A stretch of 5,157 nt of DNA from Anaerolineales bacterium UBA3082. GTDB taxonomy: Bacteria > Chloroflexota > Anaerolineae > UBA7937. Below the pieces are notes generated by a model. The model ran no database searches, was not told where the DNA came from, and saw only the letters and a list, made by a program, of their open reading frames with translations. Shown one piece after another: positions 1-4,374 of the stretch; within the stretch, counting starts at the first letter, position 1, and every line of letters begins with the position of its first letter. Made by a program: the position numbers and the translations under genes. The stretch spans positions 1 through 5,157 of the forward strand of contig DFBK01000042.1 in the NCBI GenBank assembly GCA_002366595.1, read 5' to 3'.

Positions 1-166
1 TTTCCAGAGTGAAGAGGGAAGCGTCCCTCTCTCGGATAGCGCTTCGGGTTGCACTCAGGCAAAGAAATACACCAATAGCACAGAATAGGTAAATCCAGTT
101 GGCGTAACTAGAAATAAGGCGCAAGACGAGAACCATATCCGCTGACCAACCCCGTATGAATGGCAT
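1..166 (-). CDS. 5' part of a small single-span membrane protein (partial, runs off the left edge)
   Basis: Reading leftward from ATG at 166-164, the frame stays open for 55 codons to the window edge, so only the N-terminus is seen. The peptide has an N-terminal segment with few charges (about residues 1-20), a hydrophobic stretch at about 24-39 (WIYLFCAIGVFLCLSA), then a basic and charged stretch (TRSAIRERD) leading into LFTLE. This is the layout of a single-pass membrane protein with a cytoplasmic charged region following the helix. A second in-frame ATG at 136-134 (residue 11, MVLVLRLISS) is an equally good start: from the promoter at 184-212 the predicted transcript begins near 177, leaving about 10 nt before the first ATG and about 40 nt before the second. 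Neither start has a strong Shine-Dalgarno. The frame resembles hypothetical membrane proteins I associate with Chloroflexota, but no function can be given. Confidence 0.7.
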   Translation of the reverse strand, partial: MPFIRGWSADMVLVLRLISSYANWIYLFCAIGVFLCLSATRSAIRERDASLFTLE

Positions 167-183
167 ACACCTGGCTCTGGCTC

Positions 184-212
184 ATTATATCAGGGGCCTC
201 TTCTTTTGACAA
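184..212 (-). promoter_or_regulatory. Extended -10 sigma-70 promoter for the left-edge gene
   Basis: On the minus strand TTGTCA (212-207, five of six matches to TTGACA) is followed after 17 bp by a perfect TATAAT (189-184). A TG dinucleotide one base upstream of the -10 (TGATATAAT) makes it an extended -10 element. The predicted start of transcription is near 177, just upstream of the partial gene beginning at 166 or 136. The -35 box lies in the loop and arm of the hairpin at 192-225, so the promoter sits inside the presumed end of the preceding operon. Confidence 0.65.
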
Positions 213-225
213 GAAAAAGGGCCCT
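192..225 (-). terminator. Hairpin after the five-gene operon, possible terminator
   Basis: In minus-strand RNA, bases 225-211 pair with 206-192 around a GUCA loop. There are 13 pairs, including two G-U wobbles, with C-C and C-A mismatches. The hairpin starts 20 nt beyond the stop codon of the radical SAM gene, where an operon terminator is expected. Against it, the U-rich run lies within the ascending arm and not after the stem, where the sequence is GAUAUAAUG. It may therefore be a weak terminator or a 3' end stabiliser. Confidence 0.4.
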
Positions 226-244
226 CTTCTCCTGCCCGCTCTTT

Positions 245-1183
245 CTATAACCTGAATATGAGCCCCTGTCGGCGCTCATCGAGGCGTGTAAGCCCCGCCT
301 CTCGGGCCAGGGATACCGCTTCTGCGATCTCTTGGTGGGTGGGCCGACGGGAGATCTCCGGGAACTGATCGGCCTTATAGCAGGGGCGGTACTGATCCAT
401 GACATTGAGGTAGGTGTGGGCCGATATCTCTTTTGCCAAGAACTCCACCGCCTGGGCTGTGCCAGCCAAGCCGTGGGGCAACACCAGGTGGCGAACGAGA
501 AGCCCCCTTTGAGCGATGCCGTTCTCATCCAGTACCAGATCGCCCACCTGACGGTGCATCTCCTTGACCGCCTGGCGGTTCACCTCTGGGTAATTCTTGA
601 TCTTAGAGAGCCGCCGCGCAATGGCCTCGTCGGAGTATTTCATATCTGGCATATAGATATCGATCGCCCCATCGAGGAGAGCCAAGCTCTCCAGGTGGTC
701 GTACCCGCCGGTATTGTAAACCAAGGGGATGCGAAGCCCCTTCTCTGCGGCCAAAGCGAGGGCGGCCAGGATCTGAGACACCACATGGGTGGGGCTGACG
801 AAGTTGATGTTATGGCAACCTTGGGCCTGGAGATGGAGCATCATGAGGGCCAGTTCCTCGGGTTCTACCTCCCGGCCCTGGCCCAGTTGGCTGATCTCGT
901 AGTTTTGACAAAACTGGCATCTCAAGTTGCACCAGGAGAAGAAGATGGTCCCCGAGCCATGATACCCCACCAAGGGCGACTCCTCGCCGAAATGGGCGTG
1001 GTAACTGGAAACCACAGCCCGCTCCCCGGTGCGGCAAGCGGCCCCTTTGGCACCCAAAAGCCTATTGGAGCCACATTCCCGAGGGCAAAATCGACACTCT
1101 TCCAAGCGAGCAGGGGCTTGCTTGGCCCTCCTTTTCAACTCGCCAGAGCGACTCAGTTCCAGATAACAAGGTTCGAAAGCCAT
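245..1183 (-). CDS. PflX-like radical SAM protein (COG1313 type)
   Basis: Radical SAM enzyme of 312 aa, a usual length for the PflX family (relatives of pyruvate formate-lyase activating enzyme). The CxxxCxxC motif that binds the [4Fe-4S] cluster is at 85-92 (CNLRCQFC), followed by QNYEIS. Upstream are HFGEESPLVGYHGSGTIFF (64-82) and a separate cysteine set C30, C33, C37 and C50 in a CxxCPRxC context that is typical of this family. Further family blocks are NINFVSPTHVV (125-135), YNTGGYD (156-162), DIYMPDMKY (175-183), RHLVLP (231-236) and NVMDQYRP (260-267). The enzyme should cleave S-adenosylmethionine to a 5'-deoxyadenosyl radical in the cytoplasm; the substrate is unknown, and no glycyl radical enzyme lies in this window. 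ATG at 1183 is preceded by GGGGGTGAG, and only one base separates it from the TGA of the exonuclease gene, so translation is probably coupled. It is the last gene of the operon. Confidence 0.94.
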   Translation of the reverse strand: MAFEPCYLELSRSGELKRRAKQAPARLEECRFCPRECGSNRLLGAKGAACRTGERAVVSSYHAHFGEESPLVGYHGSGTIFFSWCNLRCQFCQNYEISQLGQGREVEPEELALMMLHLQAQGCHNINFVSPTHVVSQILAALALAAEKGLRIPLVYNTGGYDHLESLALLDGAIDIYMPDMKYSDEAIARRLSKIKNYPEVNRQAVKEMHRQVGDLVLDENGIAQRGLLVRHLVLPHGLAGTAQAVEFLAKEISAHTYLNVMDQYRPCYKADQFPEISRRPTHQEIAEAVSLAREAGLTRLDERRQGLIFRL

Positions 1184-1184
1184 C

Positions 1185-1718
1185 TCACCCCCAACTCACC
1201 GCTATCCGCCGATTCACCTGCAACCTTTCATCCCAGTAGAGGAGGTGGCCATTTCCCCTGCCGTATTCATACAACAATCGTGTGAGTTCCACATCTTGAC
1301 GGCAATAGTCGATCACTAGGTCGAGCCTCCCCTCTCGAAACCACTCTACCGACTGGAGGCCATGAGCCGACTTCCCCACCCCTAAGGTGGCCTTAGCCAG
1401 GGCATCGAGCCCCACCCTGAAGCCCAGTTCTTGGTAGATATCCTCCAAGATGTCGAGGGTGGGAATGAGGGGAAGAGGTCTGTAGCCCCGGAGGACCTCG
1501 TAGTCGAACCGCTTGAGGTTGAAACCCACCACCAGATCGGCGCTAGTCAACTCCTCTATCAAACCATCTACATCTTTCTCCATATAGATCGAGTATTCCT
1601 CGGAGGCCGAACTGTAGGTGACCGCCACCGCTAAGCCCAACGCTTGTAGGTTCTTCCGCCCTCCCACCTCGGCGAAGGTCCTCTTGGTCTCCAGGTCGAA
1701 GAAAAGTAGGTTTCGCAT
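1185..1718 (-). CDS. DEDDy-type 3'-5' exonuclease, RNase H-like fold (YprB/DnaQ-like)
   Basis: Protein of 177 aa consisting of one RNase H-like exonuclease domain. Acidic metal-binding residues appear in the expected order: D8 and E10 in FFDLET, D72 in the block GFNLKRFDYEVL (65-76), and D142 in YCRQD (138-142). The Tyr four residues before the last Asp makes it the DEDDy subtype. An additional conserved-looking PTLDIL lies at 86-91, and GLDALAKATLG (103-113) matches the helix between motifs II and III. Such stand-alone domains resemble the YprB RNase H-like family and are often annotated only as ribonuclease H-like domain proteins. The likely reaction is two-metal hydrolysis of single-stranded DNA or RNA from the 3' end; the substrate cannot be told from sequence. 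ATG at 1718 has GAGGTG upstream (1728-1723), and this ribosome site overlaps the stop codon of the permease gene. The protein is probably cytoplasmic. Confidence 0.9.
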   Translation of the reverse strand: MRNLLFFDLETKRTFAEVGGRKNLQALGLAVAVTYSSASEEYSIYMEKDVDGLIEELTSADLVVGFNLKRFDYEVLRGYRPLPLIPTLDILEDIYQELGFRVGLDALAKATLGVGKSAHGLQSVEWFREGRLDLVIDYCRQDVELTRLLYEYGRGNGHLLYWDERLQVNRRIAVSWG

Positions 1719-1721
1719 CTT

Positions 1722-2630
1722 TCACCTCAGCAGCCGGAGTAGCAAGGTAAGGGTGACGATGCTGGCTAGGGTGGTAGTGAAGACCGTTCCGGTCACGAAC
1801 TTCGGGCGCGCATCGAACTCCACCGCCAGTATAGTGGTCATCACCGCCGTAGGCATGCTAGCCTCTACTATGCAGGCTTGTCTGGTAACCCCCGCCAACC
1901 CCAAAAGGGACGCTATCCCGAGGGCTACCCCGGCAGCCACTACCAGCCTGATGAAAGTAGCCACCCCTATTGTCCCCCACTCCTCCCTTACCGAGGCTTG
2001 AGAGAGCTCCATCCCCAAGATGAGGAGCATTACCGGGATGGCAGCGCTACCGGTCATCTCCAAAGGCTTGAAGATAGGCTCCGGGATCTCAAGGTTTCCG
2101 AAGTTGACCATTAGAGCGGCCACTACCGCATAGATCAGCGGAATCTTGAAGATGTTGGCCATCGACTCTCGCACCCCCACCTGGCCCCGGGAGGCGAGAT
2201 ATACCCCTAGGGTGTTCACCAGAAAGGAACTGGTGGCGAAGAAGACGATGGCCCGTGCCAACCCCTCCTCTCCAAAGGCCAGAAGGTTGAGAGGGAGACC
2301 ATAATTTCCGGCGTTAACGAATAGAGTAGCCAGAAGAAACGCGCTCTCCTTCCCCTGGTCGAAACGAAGCAGCCTAGTTGTCCCCCAGGAGATAACGCCC
2401 ATAGTGAAAGTGGTAATCAAGGTGAAGGCCACTATTCGGCCCAGGTCATCGGCTTCGAGAGTGGATTGCGAGAGCCTAGAGAAGATGAGGCAGGGACTGA
2501 GAATGTATAGCGTGACCCGGGAGAGGGAGCGGAGATCGATGGAGACGAGACGACGCAGGGCAAAACCCAGGCCCACGGTGACGAAGATGGGAAGGACGAT
2601 GGTAGTGAGTATGTGGATGCTAACCTGGAT
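1722..2630 (-). CDS. AEC-family (auxin efflux carrier-type) permease, unusual start
   Basis: Inner-membrane carrier of the AEC family, members of which move organic anions such as malate or auxin-like solutes; the substrate here is unknown. Many hydrophobic helices alternate with short loops. In a 302-residue numbering from 2630, family blocks are VLPIFVTVGLGFALRR near the N-terminus, SPCLIFSRL (45-53), NAGNYGLPL (106-114), AAIPVMLLILGMELS (196-210) and a C-terminal ASMPTAVMTTILAVEFD (257-273). The only canonical start is GTG at 2576, giving 284 aa and cutting off most of the first helix. The frame is open up to a stop at 2675-2673, and 18 more codons from ATC at 2630 restore that helix and the usual length near 300 aa. 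GGGGG at 2641-2637 is spaced 6 nt from this ATC. CTG at 2666 is another candidate. The gene follows the lipoprotein gene and its TGA lies 3 nt before the exonuclease ATG. Confidence 0.9.
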   Translation of the reverse strand: MQVSIHILTTIVLPIFVTVGLGFALRRLVSIDLRSLSRVTLYILSPCLIFSRLSQSTLEADDLGRIVAFTLITTFTMGVISWGTTRLLRFDQGKESAFLLATLFVNAGNYGLPLNLLAFGEEGLARAIVFFATSSFLVNTLGVYLASRGQVGVRESMANIFKIPLIYAVVAALMVNFGNLEIPEPIFKPLEMTGSAAIPVMLLILGMELSQASVREEWGTIGVATFIRLVVAAGVALGIASLLGLAGVTRQACIVEASMPTAVMTTILAVEFDARPKFVTGTVFTTTLASIVTLTLLLRLLR

Positions 2631-2636
2631 GACTAA

Positions 2637-2641
2637 CCCCC
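2637..2641 (-). promoter_or_regulatory. Ribosome binding site candidate deciding the permease start
   Basis: The run GGGGG (2641-2637) lies in the 28-nt gap between the lipoprotein stop (TAG, 2661-2659) and ATC at 2630, at a 6-nt spacing. The radical SAM gene in the same operon uses a very similar site (TTGGGGGTGAG before its ATG). By contrast GTG at 2576 has no purine-rich site at proper spacing (preceding bases CCCATCTTCGTCACC), which argues against it as the true start. Confidence 0.5.
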
Positions 2642-2658
2642 AGTCCGTTCTCTCGGTT

Positions 2659-3084
2659 CTATTCAGCGGCCCCTAGGGTCACCTCCACGGAGGAGAGATG
2701 GGTTATACCTCCATCTCGGGCGCTGGTAACGAAGACGACGATGCGCCCCTGCTCCCTGGTAGTAGGAGGAGTGAACTCGATATCGACCGCGAAGGGCCCT
2801 CTTTCTCCCCACTCGGCCTCGATGACGGTGTACCCCTGACCCATGATCCTGCTATCCTCGCCCAGCACTTGGAACACGATGGTCTGCTCAAAGGTGGGAT
2901 CGGAGACCCCCTCGATATGAACCGGAGAGGTAACGGTGCTATTGAGAAGAGGCTGATTGATAACGATCGCCTCCTCTTGGCAAGGGGGACAGGGCGTTGG
3001 GGTAGCGCGTTCCCCTCCTGGCCCGACGCAAGCCGCCAGTATGAGTAGGAACAGTACCCCTAGAAGGATAAAGGCGGGCCTCAC
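2659..3084 (-). CDS. Small lipoprotein with a Gmad2-type immunoglobulin-like domain
   Basis: Protein of 141 aa. Residues 1-18 form a lipoprotein signal peptide, hydrophobic FILLGVLFLLILAA, ending in the lipobox LAAC with C19 as lipidation site. A short linker rich in Thr, Pro and Cys (TPTPCPPC, 28-35) precedes one compact beta-rich domain. This domain reads INQPLLNSTVTSPVHIEG, then DPTFEQTIVFQV, GPFAVDIEF and FVTSARDGG, the pattern of the Gmad2 (PF10648) immunoglobulin-like domain first described beside GerMN in spore germination proteins. No GerMN domain is present. The protein should sit on the outer face of the cytoplasmic membrane and probably binds a protein or wall ligand; its function is unknown. 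GTG at 3084 overlaps the TGA of the HEAT gene by 4 nt (GTGA), with a strong GGAGGAAGG ribosome site upstream, so the two are probably translationally coupled. Confidence 0.88.
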   Translation of the reverse strand: MRPAFILLGVLFLLILAACVGPGGERATPTPCPPCQEEAIVINQPLLNSTVTSPVHIEGVSDPTFEQTIVFQVLGEDSRIMGQGYTVIEAEWGERGPFAVDIEFTPPTTREQGRIVVFVTSARDGGITHLSSVEVTLGAAE

Positions 3085-4016
3085 TCCCCTTCCTCCCCGT
3101 AGAGGGGGATCTCGAAGATGCCTTCGGCGAACTCTAGTTCGCTCAGCGCCTCCTCGGCCGCCCCAGCCAGGATCTCATCATCGCTCTCGCAGCAGGCTCG
3201 CAAGACCCGACGGGCCCCTCGGCCTCCGATCCGTCCCAAAGCCCAGATCGCTGCTCCCTGGACCTCACCATCAGCATCGTCTATTAGGCGGGCCAAAGTG
3301 GGCACCGCCTCCTTCAACTCCAACTCCCCGCAGGCCCTGGCAGCCTCGTACCGCATCTCGGGATCCGGGGGTTTCAATTCCCGAAGGAGGGTTTCGCCCC
3401 AATAGGGATCAACGCTCCGCCCCATAGCGAAAATAGCACTCACGCGCATTTTTGGGGCCTCGTCTTGGTAAGCCGCCTCAATGATCTTTCGCACCCCCTC
3501 CTCACCAGAGAAGGAGATCGCCTCCACGGCCCGGCGTCTCACCTCTACGGCCTCTTGGGGGTTGTTGATGCTGTAGAGGAGCACCTCTCGCACCTCCGCC
3601 CCCAACTCACCGTCTAGTTCATCTAACTCTGCCAAGAGGACGAACCGTCCCAACCCAGCCGCAGCCTTGGCCCGCACTAAAAAGGAGGGGTCCCCTCGCA
3701 AGAGACCAACTAGAGAACGCAAGATGGAGACGCTCTCATCCTCCCAAAGCCCTTCAATGGCTTGGGCTCTAACCTCCTCATCCTCATCGCTTAAACCAAA
3801 CCGGAAGATGCGGTTGAAATCAGGCTCGAAGGAGGCCTCGGTGATCTCCACCAGGGTGCGAAGGATGTTGCGGCGGCGCTCCACAGGGAATCGAGGCCAC
3901 GCCTCGCAGAAAGCCTCCGTCTCTCTCTTGGAGATCCCCGAGAGGATATAGAGGTTGGATATAGATAATGGGGCATCGCTAGCCCCCAGACCTTCTAGAA
4001 ACCCTTTGAAGTTCAA
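3081..4016 (-). CDS. HEAT-repeat protein
   Basis: Protein of 311 aa with no signal peptide or membrane segment. After an N-terminal helical region (about 1-60, ending RRRNILRTLVEITEASFEPDF) it is built of roughly six to seven HEAT repeats up to about residue 295. Each shows the hallmark of acidic turn, EVR, small residues and GL: SDEDEEVRAQAIEGL (76-90), DPSFLVRAKAAAGLGRF (109-125), then VEVRRRAVEAI, KMRVSAIFAMGRS, EMRYEAARACGEL and GEVQGAAIWALGRIGG. Such arrays form curved alpha-solenoids that bind other proteins and act as scaffolds; partners are unknown. The protein is cytoplasmic and acidic, ending YGEEGE. The start is TTG at 4016, supported by AGAGGAG at 4029-4023 with a 6-nt spacing and a promoter directly upstream; no other start fits. 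It is the first gene of the operon and its TGA overlaps the GTG of the lipoprotein gene. Confidence 0.92.
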   Translation of the reverse strand: MNFKGFLEGLGASDAPLSISNLYILSGISKRETEAFCEAWPRFPVERRRNILRTLVEITEASFEPDFNRIFRFGLSDEDEEVRAQAIEGLWEDESVSILRSLVGLLRGDPSFLVRAKAAAGLGRFVLLAELDELDGELGAEVREVLLYSINNPQEAVEVRRRAVEAISFSGEEGVRKIIEAAYQDEAPKMRVSAIFAMGRSVDPYWGETLLRELKPPDPEMRYEAARACGELELKEAVPTLARLIDDADGEVQGAAIWALGRIGGRGARRVLRACCESDDEILAGAAEEALSELEFAEGIFEIPLYGEEGE

Positions 4017-4022
4017 GAAAAT

Positions 4023-4029
4023 CTCCTCT
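4023..4029 (-). promoter_or_regulatory. Shine-Dalgarno of the HEAT gene, at the very 5' end of the mRNA
   Basis: AGAGGAG (4029-4023) lies 6 nt upstream of TTG at 4016 and fixes this rare codon as the start. Counting from the TATAAT of the promoter, the predicted first transcribed base is about 4029, so the ribosome site would be the first thing on the message and the leader only about 13 nt long. Confidence 0.7.
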
Positions 4030-4035
4030 AAATTG

Positions 4036-4065
4036 ATTATAGCCTTTACGCCAGGAGGCTGTCAA
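4036..4065 (-). promoter_or_regulatory. Consensus sigma-70 promoter of the five-gene operon
   Basis: On the minus strand a perfect TTGACA (4065-4060) and a perfect TATAAT (4041-4036) are separated by 18 bp. Predicted transcription start is near 4029. It drives the HEAT, lipoprotein, permease, exonuclease and radical SAM genes. It is divergent from the coaX promoter, with 29 bp between the two -35 boxes. Confidence 0.82.
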
Positions 4066-4085
4066 GGAGTTACCAAGAGAGGTCT

Positions 4086-4106
4086 CCCCCGGTGTTGACC
4101 AGGGGG
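4086..4106. repeat. Inverted repeat over the coaX -35 box
   Basis: CCCCCGGT (4086-4093) is the reverse complement of ACC-GGGGG, found at 4098-4106 with one extra A (ACCAGGGGG). Eight pairs flank a GTTG centre. The right arm and centre contain TTGACC (4095-4100), the -35 box of the coaX promoter. As it lies upstream of the predicted transcription start, it would act as DNA, for example as a repressor site; no regulator is identified. Confidence 0.4.
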
Positions 4107-4124
4107 CTAGATAGGGCGTATAAT
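4095..4124 (+). promoter_or_regulatory. Sigma-70 promoter of coaX
   Basis: TTGACC (4095-4100, five of six matches) and a perfect TATAAT (4119-4124) are separated by 18 bp. Predicted transcription start is near 4131, about 244 nt before the chosen coaX start codon. It is arranged back to back with the operon promoter at 4036-4065. Confidence 0.75.
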
Positions 4125-4335
4125 CTTTGGGGGGAGATTGGAATGGAGTCAAATAGGGTGGGGGGATTTCAACCTCGTCTTTCTGCCCGCTACTCGGGAG
4201 GTGCTTAGAGGAACGCACTCTTACAGAGAGGAATATGGGTGGCCTATACTTTTCCACGCTTTCACCTTGGAACTGGGAGGAGAGGTGCGACTCCATACCG
4301 GGTGTGGCCAGAACGCAGAATACTATCGAATATCC

Positions 4336-4351
4336 GGTCAGACGTATGACC
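4336..4351. repeat. 16-bp near-palindrome just before coaX
   Basis: GGTCAGACGTATGACC reads almost the same on both strands, with 14 of 16 positions symmetric (only G4341 and A4346 break it). It ends 23 nt before the coaX ATG. It could be a dimeric regulator site or an RNA hairpin with a 5-bp stem (GGTCA with TGACC) close to the ribosome site. Chance occurrence cannot be excluded. Confidence 0.4.
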
Positions 4352-4361
4352 AATAGAAAGT

Positions 4362-4365
4362 GGAG
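4362..4365 (+). promoter_or_regulatory. Ribosome binding site deciding the coaX start
   Basis: GGAG (4362-4365) lies 9 nt before ATG at 4375. The in-frame GTG at 4360 overlaps this GGAG and has only CCAATAGAAA upstream, with no ribosome site, so the ATG is preferred. Confidence 0.6.
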
Positions 4366-4374
4366 AAACGGGAT

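Larger units (their letters stand above)
4131..4374 (+). other. Long coaX leader, with short ORFs and small hairpins
   Basis: This stretch between the coaX promoter and the coaX start holds no recognised gene. A 72-codon frame (TTG 4138 to TAG 4356) is open but resembles no family I know, and its start is only 1-2 nt from the purine run. A 21-codon frame (ATG 4143 to TAG 4208) has GGGGGGAG at a good 6-nt spacing. Small stems can be drawn: 4186-4189 with 4195-4198, 4201-4204 with 4215-4218, 4279-4282 with 4291-4294, 4293-4298 with 4302-4307, and 4336-4340 with 4347-4351; the third and fourth of these exclude each other. No terminator with a U-tract, T-box sequence or familiar riboswitch core was found. 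It is either a structured regulatory leader, a leader peptide region, or an unannotated small gene. Confidence 0.4.

Noticed and set aside
190..528. Minus-strand 112-codon frame within and past the radical SAM 3' end
   Set aside because: It lies in another frame of the radical SAM gene and its low-complexity Arg/Ser/Pro product is typical of a shadow frame.
332..1285. Long plus-strand open frame (317 codons) opposite the radical SAM gene
   Set aside because: It is antisense to a gene with unmistakable radical SAM motifs, its product shows no domain, and it has no sensible promoter or ribosome site. Codon bias of the real gene keeps it open.
1618..2001. Plus-strand 127-codon frame opposite the permease and exonuclease genes
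   Set aside because: It is antisense to two well-supported genes, is rich in Ser, Thr, Ala and Arg as expected for a shadow frame, and has no supporting signals.
245..4016. The operon as a new defence system (nuclease plus HEAT protein plus radical SAM)
   Set aside because: The proteins look like housekeeping families, there is no sign of transfer or composition shift, and a carrier and a lipoprotein do not fit known defence logic. The evidence is too weak.
3979..4353. Minus-strand 124-codon frame across the intergenic region
   Set aside because: It overlaps the HEAT gene start in another frame and crosses both divergent promoters. The product has no recognisable features.
4360..4374. GTG at 4360 as the coaX start
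   Set aside because: It has no ribosome site upstream, and family members begin directly before the DIGNTN motif, which fits ATG 4375.
4131..4374. T-box, TPP, cobalamin or SAM riboswitch in the coaX leader
   Set aside because: Searching by eye found none of their conserved core sequences and no terminator. The GGGTGG at 4237-4242 is too short to be T-box evidence.
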